A stretch of 37,001 bases of DNA, from positions 1 to 37,001 of the forward strand of contig JAHJOG010000042.1 of the NCBI GenBank assembly GCA_018820395.1. Direction: 5' to 3'. Below, piece by piece: positions 29,802-37,001 of the stretch. Below the pieces are notes generated by a model that saw only the letters and a program-made list of their open reading frames with translations, had not been told where the DNA came from and ran no database searches. The stretch's first letter is position 1. Every line of letters starts with the position of its first letter. The DNA comes from Gammaproteobacteria bacterium (GTDB taxonomy: Bacteria > Pseudomonadota > Gammaproteobacteria > Burkholderiales > Burkholderiaceae_C). The position numbers and the translations under genes were made by a program.

Positions 29802-32800
29802 TCCCCGGATCGCCTAAGTGGAACCAGTCAGTGTGGTCGATGGTGATGGCTGCCTTGGTCTATCGAAAAGGGCGCGTGCTCATCGTTGACGGTGCGCAGT
29901 CATCGCTGGCGCCGAGTCTCGGATCGGCGTTCGATTCGCGCAGCATCGAAGCCCTCACTTTGGCATCGACGGTGGAGAACGACAGTGGCTTCGATGTGGT
30001 CGTGGTGAGCGAGGCGATCGCGTCTTCTCGGGATCTCAAGGCAAGCTTCGAGGCTGCAATCAACCTCCTCGACGAAGAAGGCATCCTGCTCTTCGAGTTG
30101 CCGCTGTTGTCCTCGACTCCCTGCGATTCGGAAGACGTCCAGGCATTGCCCGAAGCCGCCTTCTATCCGACGGCATCTTCCGTTCGCTATCTGGTCGAGA
30201 CCGGGCTCGGCGCGCGCCTCCTGGCGAGGGAGGTGGCGTGGCGCGGGCCATCATGCAAAGCCTTGCTCGGTCTTGTCTCACGGAGTGCATCGCGGTCGAT
30301 GCAGTTGGAAGCCATGTTCGAGCGGGTGGTCGATGCGTCCTTTCGCGATGGCCCCGGTTTGCCGGGGACAAGCGATCTTGCGACTCTTGAAGTGCCAATG
30401 TCGCTCATGAGCAGCCTCGGCAAGTTTTGGACGCGTGATCTCGAAGAGTTGAAGTCCGGCAGACGACATGCAGCGCGGGTCGAGGCGCAAGCCCACGAGG
30501 CCACCGCCAATGCCGCACGAGCGACGGCCACGGCAGCAGCCGTTGCCGAGCGTTCAGAGCAGGTCGCCAATGAAATGCGCGCGCTGCAGGCGCACGCTGC
30601 CGCTCTCACACATCGAATCGGCGCCATGGAGGCCAGCACACTATGGCGCGCCACCGAACCTTTGCGACGCATGGGGCAGAGGTGGCCGACGTTGGCCAAA
30701 CGGTCGAGGCAGTTTGCCAAGCTGGTGTGGTGGACTGTCAACGGTACCTTGCTCGACCACATCCGGGAGTTCAGACGTCGGCGCGAGGCGAGCGCGCGCG
30801 CTGAACAGAGCTCCAACGTAGACACGAGGCCCACCGAGCAGAGCGCCACCCGCGCTGACGTCGAACTTCTTTCGGAAACGGGCGTGGTGCCTGGCGAAGT
30901 CGATCTGCCGACGACCGGTCCCTGGCCGATCGACAGGCCGTTGGTGAGCGTCGTCATTCCGTGTTTCAACTACGGACATCTTGTGGCGGACGCCATCCGA
31001 TCCGTTCAGGAGCAGACGTTCGAGGACATCGAAATCATTGTTGTCGAAGGTGGCTCGAGTCGACCGGAGTCACGAGAGCAACTTGCCGAGGTGGCGCGTG
31101 CCGCTACCTCTCCGCGCTTTCGCGTCATCTGGCAAGACAGGCCACACCGTGCTGGCGCCAATCGAAATGCGGGCATCAGTCGTGCACGCGGCAAGTTCAT
31201 CTGCTGTCTGGATGCGGACGATCGGCTTGCGCCGACGTACATCGAGAAAGCCGTGTTCATGCTCGAGCACTTGGGGTACGACGCTGTCTCGGCTTCACTG
31301 CGCTTCTTTGGCGACAGGTCGGAGGTCTGGGCGCCCGACCCTCATCCCACGCTCGACAAGTTGCTCGAGGCCAACCAGGTTCTGACGTCCGCTGTGTTCC
31401 GGCGCACCTTCTGGACGCGCTCAGGGGGCTACAGAGACTCCGACCCGAAGACGGGGCACGTTCACGAAGACTGGCTCTTCTGGGTTCGGATGGCTGCATT
31501 GGGTGCGCGTTTCATCAACTTGCGAGAGCCGTTGCTTCTTTATCGCAGCCATGGCCAGACGCTGAGCAACAGCGAGTCGGTCCTCGCACACGACGACCAG
31601 GTGTCGCTGGTTCGTCACTTCAATCAGGACGTTCTGACACCCGAAGCTCTGGCGAACGCGCGCGCCTTCGCGGGGCCGCCCGCACGACCGCCGCTATCGT
31701 TCAACCCGTCGGCGCGTCGCCATGAACCACAGCCGTCGGCGGGACCGACCTTGTTGCTGGCCATGCCGTATTTGATTCTCGGAGGGGCGGAAAGACTCCT
31801 GAGTGCGGTGGTCAGGCATCTCGCCAAAGCAGGTTGGCGCGTCGTCATCGTGACCACCGTGCCGATCGATGGCTCGCATGGCGATACGACTTCCTGGTTC
31901 GAAAGCGCTTCGCAAGAGATCTTTCATCTGCCGCGCTTCCTGGACGCCGAACATTGGAAGGACTTCGTCGACTACCTGTTTTCGAATCGCAGAATCGACT
32001 TGGCCTGGGTCGTGGGAAGCGCGTTCTTCTATGAGCATCTTCCCCGGCTGCGGTTGCGCTATCCATCGCTGCGTGCTGCAGATTTGCTCTTCAACACGGT
32101 CGGGCACACCACGAACAACCGGCGATACGCCGACTGCCTGGACTTGATCTTCGTGGAGAACACCCAGGTTCGGGATTGGCTCCTGGCAGTGGGAGAGCCC
32201 GCCGAACGCATCTGCCTCATCGAAAGCGGCGTCGACCTTGCAGAAAGTCGGCCAGCGACCCGCGACGAGGATGTGCGCGAATTGTGCGGATTGCCGGCCA
32301 CCGGCGTGATCGTCGGGTTCTTCGGCAGATGGTCCGAAGAAAAGGACCCGCTCGGATTCGTGGAGATCGCCAGACGGGTATCACCCGACCTCGACGTCAC
32401 GTTCGTCATGACAGGGGCTGGCCCGTTGGAAGGCGAGCTCCGCCGGGCGATTGATGCTGCGGGATTTGCACCCGGGCGCTTCAACCTCAAGGGCGCGGTG
32501 CCCGATGTCTCGCCGTACCTACGCGCTTGCGACATCCTGGTCCTTCCGTCCAGACTCGACGGGCGTCCCAACGTGATCATGGAAGCGCTGGCCAGCGGCG
32601 TCGCGATCGTCGCTTCGCGCGTCGGGGCCCTTCCCGAGATGTTCGAGGACACCGTACAGGGCTATTTGTGCACGCCGGGTGATTTCGATGAGTTTGCGAA
32701 GCGCATCGCCGAACTCGCCAGTGACCGGACCCGCCTGGAAGACTTCAAGCGCGAAGCGCGAAGCTGGGCCGAACGCCGTCTCGATATTCTTGGCATGCTC

Positions 32801-32884
32801 GATGCGTACGAGCAAAAGCTGCGCGGTCTGATCGCGTCAGAACGGAATGCTGCGGCCGAATACATCAAAGGACTACCCCGATGA
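29798..32884 (+). CDS. fusion protein: degenerate methyltransferase-like domain, coiled coil, GT2 and GT4 glycosyltransferases
   Basis: A 1028-residue cytoplasmic protein. Residues 1-175 resemble a SAM methyltransferase, with FDVVVVSEAI, DLKASFEAAINLLDEEG and LLFELPLLSST, but the glycine-rich SAM loop is replaced by IVDGAQS (29-35). Residues 217-275 are an Ala/Glu/Arg-rich coiled coil. A GT2 domain starts near 381 (VSVVIPCFNYGHLV) with DADD near 471 and HEDWLFWVRMAALG. A GT4 domain starts near 648 (LLLAMPYLILGGAERLL), with GFFGRWSEEKDPLGF and RPNVIMEALASGVAIVAS as donor-binding blocks. It should add two sugars in succession to a glycan. The start overlaps the preceding stop (ATGA); the frame is open upstream to 29567 but that is inside the previous gene. 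Its own stop overlaps the methyltransferase gene. Confidence 0.9.
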   Translation: MIPGSPKWNQSVWSMVMAALVYRKGRVLIVDGAQSSLAPSLGSAFDSRSIEALTLASTVENDSGFDVVVVSEAIASSRDLKASFEAAINLLDEEGILLFELPLLSSTPCDSEDVQALPEAAFYPTASSVRYLVETGLGARLLAREVAWRGPSCKALLGLVSRSASRSMQLEAMFERVVDASFRDGPGLPGTSDLATLEVPMSLMSSLGKFWTRDLEELKSGRRHAARVEAQAHEATANAARATATAAAVAERSEQVANEMRALQAHAAALTHRIGAMEASTLWRATEPLRRMGQRWPTLAKRSRQFAKLVWWTVNGTLLDHIREFRRRREASARAEQSSNVDTRPTEQSATRADVELLSETGVVPGEVDLPTTGPWPIDRPLVSVVIPCFNYGHLVADAIRSVQEQTFEDIEIIVVEGGSSRPESREQLAEVARAATSPRFRVIWQDRPHRAGANRNAGISRARGKFICCLDADDRLAPTYIEKAVFMLEHLGYDAVSASLRFFGDRSEVWAPDPHPTLDKLLEANQVLTSAVFRRTFWTRSGGYRDSDPKTGHVHEDWLFWVRMAALGARFINLREPLLLYRSHGQTLSNSESVLAHDDQVSLVRHFNQDVLTPEALANARAFAGPPARPPLSFNPSARRHEPQPSAGPTLLLAMPYLILGGAERLLSAVVRHLAKAGWRVVIVTTVPIDGSHGDTTSWFESASQEIFHLPRFLDAEHWKDFVDYLFSNRRIDLAWVVGSAFFYEHLPRLRLRYPSLRAADLLFNTVGHTTNNRRYADCLDLIFVENTQVRDWLLAVGEPAERICLIESGVDLAESRPATRDEDVRELCGLPATGVIVGFFGRWSEEKDPLGFVEIARRVSPDLDVTFVMTGAGPLEGELRRAIDAAGFAPGRFNLKGAVPDVSPYLRACDILVLPSRLDGRPNVIMEALASGVAIVASRVGALPEMFEDTVQGYLCTPGDFDEFAKRIAELASDRTRLEDFKREARSWAERRLDILGMLDAYEQKLRGLIASERNAAAEYIKGLPR

Positions 32885-33993
32885 GTTTTACATGCAATGT
32901 CTGCGGCTGCTCGACAAGCGGCCGTGTGCTCGTGCGCGGCGATGGCGTCAAAGTGCTCTTCTGTTCCAGATGCGACATGGGCGTCATCGAGAACATTCCC
33001 GAAGACACCAGCGTTTTCTATGAGGACACCTACTACGGGGCGAGCGGGGCAGAAGAGGTCGGCTATCACGACTACGAGTTCACGGCCGACCACAGCCTTC
33101 TGTGGGTACGCCTCGCAATCGAAGCGCTGTACCCCTCAGGTCGGGTGCTCGACATCGGGTGCGCGAACGGCCACCTTCTGCGCAGCTTGAGCGGTGACTA
33201 TCAGCGCTTTGGCATCGAGGTGAACGCTACCGCCGCCGACGTCGCTCGACAACGCGGGGTCGACATCGTCGGCTCCGACGTCTTCGACGCGGCGCTGTCG
33301 GAAGGGCGCGTTGGCCGCTTCGAAGTGATCACGTCCATTGCGACGTTCGAGCACGTGAACGATTTCAAGGCCGCGTTCGAAGTCTCCCTCGGCTTGTTGG
33401 CCGACGAGGGAGTCATGATCTTCGAAGTGCCTTTGCTGTCCGATACCAGGGACAACAAGGATTGGCTCAATGCGTCGTACGAGCACGTCTTCTATCCGAC
33501 CGTCCGAGGCCTGGAGGAGCTGTTCAAGCAGTTTCCGGACTATCGGTTCATGGGGTTCGAATCCGAGATTGCCGGGTACAGCTCGACTTACATCGGCGTG
33601 GCCGCACGTCACCCCGAAGCGTTCGAACGCGTCGGGACACTTTTCGAAGCCATGGTGCTTGCCTCTCCGCTGGGCCTCCCCGCGCAGGAGGCCAGCATCA
33701 ACCTGGCCTACAACGTGGTGCATTCGTTCAACGTCACTGCGGATCGCATTCTGGCCCTGCCCGCATTGATCGAACGTGCCAACAGCGTCAACCTGACCAA
33801 GCGACTCGCGCAGCTCTGGCATGCGGACAGGGTCGCCGCCGAAAACTCTCTCAACGAACGCGCCAATGCCGTCTGGTACGCCCAGCAGGCGGCGAACTGG
33901 GAGGCGGCATGGGGCGAACTCAACCGTGACTACGACGACTTGCGCAAAACCAACGCGTTGCTGTTCGAGCAGACTCAACAGCGATCCGATTGA
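32881..33993 (+). CDS. class I SAM-dependent methyltransferase with N-terminal Cys cluster and C-terminal coiled coil
   Basis: A 370-residue methyltransferase. Cys5, Cys8, Cys10, Cys28 and Cys31 (TCNVCGC and FCSRCDM) form a likely zinc ribbon, as in several sugar methyltransferases. The SAM-binding motif is SGRVLDIGCANGHLLRSL (Asp91-Gly97), with GIEVN as the acidic loop, then VITSIATFEHVND and EGVMIFEVPLLSDT. The last 70 residues (AENSLNERANAVWYAQQAANWEAAWGEL, then DDLRKTNALLFEQTQQ) are predicted coiled coil. The core from residue 147 aligns with the N-terminus of the preceding fusion protein. It probably methylates a glycan chain or sugar precursor; chain-terminating methylation is one possibility. 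Translation is coupled to the fusion by ATGA. It ends the plus-strand operon. Confidence 0.9.
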   Translation: MSFTCNVCGCSTSGRVLVRGDGVKVLFCSRCDMGVIENIPEDTSVFYEDTYYGASGAEEVGYHDYEFTADHSLLWVRLAIEALYPSGRVLDIGCANGHLLRSLSGDYQRFGIEVNATAADVARQRGVDIVGSDVFDAALSEGRVGRFEVITSIATFEHVNDFKAAFEVSLGLLADEGVMIFEVPLLSDTRDNKDWLNASYEHVFYPTVRGLEELFKQFPDYRFMGFESEIAGYSSTYIGVAARHPEAFERVGTLFEAMVLASPLGLPAQEASINLAYNVVHSFNVTADRILALPALIERANSVNLTKRLAQLWHADRVAAENSLNERANAVWYAQQAANWEAAWGELNRDYDDLRKTNALLFEQTQQRSD

Positions 33994-34071
33994 GTTCCGC
34001 GTGATCGAGAGGCCGGCTCAGCGATAAGTCAGGCCGCGACCGCTACCGCCCACACCCACAGGCCCTGGGTC

Positions 34072-35196
34072 CTAGGTTTCTCGATGGACTCCATCGGGCG
34101 TTGGCCAACTCGACGGAGCGCCCGCAATGGCTTTGAAGGCTTCTGCATAGTCGTCGAGCATCCGGGCGCGGTCGAAACGTTGCACGGCATGTTCGCGGGA
34201 GGACTGTTTGAGCGCGGCGAGCGCATTCGGATCGTGCTTCCAACGTGTCAGCAAGGCATGAATGGCTCGAACGTCTGTCGGCGCGATCAAGTGGCCGTTG
34301 ATGCCTTCCTCGATGAGTTCGGGGACACCTCCCACGGGCGCAGCGATCACGGGCACTCCGCAGGCGTTGGCCTCCATGATGATGGCCGGGCGACCGTCGA
34401 ACTTGGATGGAAGGACGAGCGCGTCGAACTCGTGCAGGGCCTTGCGCGAATGTTCGATGAACCCGCCATACACGATCTGGTCCTTCGAGGGGCTACCTGC
34501 GAGCCGCTGGCGGACCGCATCGGCTTGGTCGCCCCCGCCATACATGCGGAAGCGCAGGGACGGATCGAGGGGCAGCAATCTTTCTGCAAGATCGACGAAG
34601 CCCAGTGGGTTCTTCTCCGGCGACATTCGTCCGATGAAGCCGAGCGTGAGCGAGGCGCCCGAGGTGTCTCGGTCGGGCAGAGGCGCAAACCACTCAAGGT
34701 CGACTCCGCTTCTCACGATTCGAACGGGTGGCGAAGAGCGTGACGATGCCCGCACGACGTACTCACGCATGCTTTCACTCTCGACGATGACGCCATCGAT
34801 GCAGCGTTCGTAGAGAAAGTGATTCTGCGTATGTCCGAATTCGTTGTAGAGGATGTCGGCAATCCGAAGCGAAGGCGTCTGCTCTTTCCACCTTCCCAGA
34901 TGATGGTAGAGATCGTGTGCCCCCACCTGCACGATCAGGTCGATCTCGCGCGTGCGGACCAGATCATTGATGACTTCCAGCTTGGCAGGCACGCTGTGCG
35001 TTGAAAGGTCGACCAGGCGATTTCTTTCCTGAAAGTCCGCCATATCGTCGGCTGGGTAGAGGGCGGAAGTGTCTTCAGAGTAAGCCACCGTGATATCCAG
35101 CCCACGGGTCGGCATCGCGCGGAAGATTTCTATCGAAAGCGCTCCCTTGACGAGAAACGGAAGCAACGCCAGCACATTTCGGTCGCTCTTGCTCAT
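34072..35196 (-). CDS. GT4-family glycosyltransferase
   Basis: A 374-residue GT-B fold glycosyltransferase of family GT4. The donor-binding half is clear: LTLGFIGRMSPEKNPLGFVDLAERL, VYGGFIEHSRKALHEFDALVLPSKFDGRPAIIMEANACGVPVIAAPVGGVPELI, with Glu-x7-Glu-like residues and the RPAIIMEA block (quoted here as parts of one long region). The N-terminal half has PSLRIADILYNEFGHTQNHF, closely matching the corresponding part of the fused GT4 domain at 31743-32870, so the two are paralogues. It has no signal peptide. Its start overlaps the stop of the GT2 gene upstream (ATGA). It converges with the methyltransferase gene across 78 bases in which I saw no convincing terminator. The sugar transferred is unknown. 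Confidence 0.92.
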   Translation of the reverse strand: MSKSDRNVLALLPFLVKGALSIEIFRAMPTRGLDITVAYSEDTSALYPADDMADFQERNRLVDLSTHSVPAKLEVINDLVRTREIDLIVQVGAHDLYHHLGRWKEQTPSLRIADILYNEFGHTQNHFLYERCIDGVIVESESMREYVVRASSRSSPPVRIVRSGVDLEWFAPLPDRDTSGASLTLGFIGRMSPEKNPLGFVDLAERLLPLDPSLRFRMYGGGDQADAVRQRLAGSPSKDQIVYGGFIEHSRKALHEFDALVLPSKFDGRPAIIMEANACGVPVIAAPVGGVPELIEEGINGHLIAPTDVRAIHALLTRWKHDPNALAALKQSSREHAVQRFDRARMLDDYAEAFKAIAGAPSSWPTPDGVHRET

Positions 35197-36395
35197 CGGG
35201 TCACCCTGTTCAACACACGCTTGAGAAGGCGCTTTGCCGCATCGCCGGTTCCCTGCGGGGCCGATGGCTGCTCGGCAGGAGGGGTCGATGCCTCCTGTGG
35301 TGGTGGTAATGCAGCGGCCGTCGAGGCGCTGAGTTCCGTATAGAGCTGCTCCCACCGATCGCTGCGCGCGTGCCAATAGTCGCGGGCTTCGACATACAGC
35401 AAGACGTCCGTCCTCAGTTTGCTGATTTCCTGATAGGGGGCCGCACCGGGATTCACGAGAGCCAGCGCACGCCTGCCGATCTCGGCAAGATTCGGGAGGC
35501 GCTCCGGGCTCGACATCAGAGACTTGAAATCCGCAAAACGTTCTACCGGCAGCGCTTCCATGAACATGCCTAGAAGCCGATAGCGCTCGCTCGGCAGCAG
35601 GTATCCGAGAGATGGATGCTGGCCCACCCAAGTGAGGATCCTGGAAAAGGTCGGATAGAGCGCTCGTGATTCGCACAACGGCACAAGATTGCGCAGCATG
35701 GCGAAACTCATTTCGAGAAAGCTGCCGATCGGGTCGGCGTGCGTGACGCCGCGCGAATGCATGCGGATGAATGTGAGGTGGTCTGGAACCACCCCGATCC
35801 GCAGTCCGCGCGAGAGGGCCCGTGTCCACAACTCATAGTCCGGCGCGCGGACCATGTCCGGATCGTCGAGGCCGATCGCATGGTGGGCGGACGCGCGGAC
35901 CATCGTGGATGAGCGACACAGGTGGTTGCTTCCGACCCATGTGTCGGTGAGATTGAAGTTGTGCGGGCTGCTGAAAATTGCGCTGAGCGCGTCAGCCGAA
36001 GGATGCGGCGCATCGTTTTCGTCGAAGACCGACACGTAGGTCCCGATGATGTCGAGGCCAGGGTCGGCGTTCACCGCTGCAAGTTGCAATTCCGCCTTGT
36101 TCGGCGCAATCCAATCATCGGCGTCCAGGTTGACCAGCCATTCGCCACGTGCTTCCTGCACGGCGCGGTTGTAGCTGGCGGCCCCACCGATATTCTTTTC
36201 GTTCATGAACAGGCGAATGCGCGGATCGGTGATGCCCGATACGACGGCGACCGAGCCGTCGGTCGAATGATCATCGACGACCACGATCTCGAAATCCTGC
36301 ACCGTCTGGCTGATGATGCTTTGCAGGGTCTGGCCGATCAACCGCTCGTAGTTGTACGAAAGAACAATGTACGAAAGAAGAGGGCGCTTGCTCAT
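35193..36395 (-). CDS. GT2-family glycosyltransferase
   Basis: A 400-residue inverting glycosyltransferase of family GT2. LLSYIVLSYNYERLIGQTLQS opens the GT-A fold, IVVVDDHSTDGS gives the nucleotide-binding Asp pair, NIGGAASYNRAVQEARGEWLVNLDADDWI provides the DxD metal site in separate parts, and APDYELWTRALSRG is the acceptor-side ED-like block. After about residue 250 the protein becomes helical, with a Pro-rich linker (ALPPPQEASTPPAEQPSAP) before a basic C-terminus (KRLLKRVLNRVTR) that may contact the membrane. The ATG at 36395 is used; a GTG at 36410 overlapping the DegT stop as GTGA would add five residues and could couple translation. It lies between the aminotransferase and the GT4 gene. 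Confidence 0.92.
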   Translation of the reverse strand: MSKRPLLSYIVLSYNYERLIGQTLQSIISQTVQDFEIVVVDDHSTDGSVAVVSGITDPRIRLFMNEKNIGGAASYNRAVQEARGEWLVNLDADDWIAPNKAELQLAAVNADPGLDIIGTYVSVFDENDAPHPSADALSAIFSSPHNFNLTDTWVGSNHLCRSSTMVRASAHHAIGLDDPDMVRAPDYELWTRALSRGLRIGVVPDHLTFIRMHSRGVTHADPIGSFLEMSFAMLRNLVPLCESRALYPTFSRILTWVGQHPSLGYLLPSERYRLLGMFMEALPVERFADFKSLMSSPERLPNLAEIGRRALALVNPGAAPYQEISKLRTDVLLYVEARDYWHARSDRWEQLYTELSASTAAALPPPQEASTPPAEQPSAPQGTGDAAKRLLKRVLNRVTR

Positions 36396-36406
36396 CGGAA
36401 CGGTAC

Positions 36407-37001
36407 TCACGGCAAGCAGGCGACGACGCGGTCGATATCTTCCGGCGAGAGTTCGTCGTGGAACGGCAGACCGATGACGCACGGCGCAAGCACGTCGGTC
36501 ACGGGCAACTCGGTCCTCGGCACGTTGGCGAACGCAGGGTGGTGGTGGCAACCCAGCCCCCACCAGCGTCGCCATTCCACCTCTGCGTCGTCCAGCCGCT
36601 GTGTGGTCGCATCGACGTCGCGAGCGGGCAGGATCACATTGAGCGTCATGGTCACCCAGTCGACTCCCACCCCCTCTTGCAGCTGCGCAGCCTTGCCCTC
36701 CAGCCGTTGCGCGTAGGCCGCCGTGATTTCCCGCAAGGTCTCGACGTGCGTCTCCAGTCGGTCCATCACCGCAAGTCCTACGGCTGCCGCGTATTCGGAG
36801 ATGCGATAGTTTCCGCCCCGCAAGGAAGAAACTCGTTCGGCACCAAGAAATCCGAAGCCCGTCATCGCAGTGGCTTTGGCGTTGTATTCCGGATCCGCAC
36901 AAAAGATCGCGCCGCCTTCGCCAATCCCGAGAACCTTGGTTGCATGCAGGCTCACGCACACCGGTTGGAATCCGATACCTGTGAGGGAAGTGACAGCCGC
37001 A
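36407..37001 (-). CDS. DegT/DnrJ/EryC1/StrS-family aminotransferase, C-terminal part
   Basis: The coding frame enters from the right edge and ends at a TGA overlapping the GT2 gene region; 197 codons are inside the window. It contains CVSLHATKVLGIGEGGAIFC, where Lys in HATK is the PLP-binding residue of sugar aminotransferases, then NYRISEYAAAVGLAVMDRLE, the standard following block with the conserved R-x-SEYAAA-x-G. The C-terminal part has GLPFHDELSPEDIDRVVACL, typical of the family's end. These enzymes transfer an amino group from glutamate to a 4-keto (or 3-keto) nucleotide sugar, making amino-deoxy sugars. Its likely substrate would be a keto sugar made by rfbB or by the LegB-like dehydratase. 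The start codon lies beyond the window. Confidence 0.92.
   Translation of the reverse strand, partial: AAVTSLTGIGFQPVCVSLHATKVLGIGEGGAIFCADPEYNAKATAMTGFGFLGAERVSSLRGGNYRISEYAAAVGLAVMDRLETHVETLREITAAYAQRLEGKAAQLQEGVGVDWVTMTLNVILPARDVDATTQRLDDAEVEWRRWWGLGCHHHPAFANVPRTELPVTDVLAPCVIGLPFHDELSPEDIDRVVACLP

Noticed and set aside
33994..34071. A terminator in the gap between the convergent methyltransferase and GT4 genes
   Set aside because: I searched the 78 bases for paired arms and found only short, imperfect ones with no T-run.
1..37001. CRISPR arrays, insertion sequences, prophage genes, tRNA or rRNA genes
   Set aside because: No spaced direct repeats, transposase or integrase motifs, phage structural genes or RNA-gene landmarks were seen on either strand.

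Overview
The window looks like chromosome from a high-GC betaproteobacterium of the order Burkholderiales, most like Comamonadaceae (Variovorax or a relative). The reasons are two adjacent Bug-type periplasmic binding proteins, a type III pantothenate kinase, polyhydroxyalkanoate (PHA) granule genes, and strong G/C third-position codon use. The genus is inference; no marker gene here settles it. I saw no rRNA, tRNA, insertion sequence, prophage or CRISPR array, and no gene-free stretch longer than 300 bases.

Layout. (1) 1-4165, plus strand: the tail of a catabolic operon (end of a D-2-hydroxyacid dehydrogenase, two Bug solute receptors, a LigI-like amidohydrolase, an SMP-30/gluconolactonase-like protein), suggesting uptake and breakdown of an organic acid or lactone. 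(2) 4218-9279, minus strand: AMP nucleosidase, glutathione reductase and a FecR/DUF6600-type protein with a very glutamine-rich tail. (3) 9516-13799: rhodanese, LysM/BON protein, pantothenate kinase (coaX), DUF445 membrane protein, ArgE-like deacetylase. (4) 13886-20612: M20D amidohydrolase coupled to a DUF2817 metallo-hydrolase, a divergent solute-binding protein, then a molybdopterin oxidoreductase coupled to a lipoprotein aminopeptidase. (5) 20605-23348: a lipid/PHA neighbourhood with a PHA-system protein on the plus strand, convergent with a minus-strand run of phasin, TetR regulator, TPR-like protein and acyl-CoA-binding protein.

(6) 23434-37001 is a surface-glycan locus and the most unusual part. 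A sigma70-like promoter precedes rfbB and rfbD. A VapBC-type toxin-antitoxin pair then sits inside the operon before rfbA, with the toxin stop one base from the rfbA start. After an A/T-rich junction come a second sugar-nucleotide module (LegB-like dehydratase, nucleotidyltransferase, Rmd-like reductase), a 1028-residue protein joining a degenerate methyltransferase-like domain, a coiled coil, a GT2 and a GT4 glycosyltransferase, and a free-standing SAM methyltransferase. These are coupled by 4-base overlaps or very short gaps. Converging on them from the right are a GT4, a GT2 and a DegT-family aminotransferase cut by the window end.

The strongest observation is that each enzymatic module of the large fusion has a free-standing relative in the same locus, and that its methyltransferase-like part has lost the SAM-binding motif. 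The rhamnose genes present (rfbA, rfbB, rfbD) lack an rfbC partner inside the window. Domain and family names come from reading motifs by eye; no database search was run.
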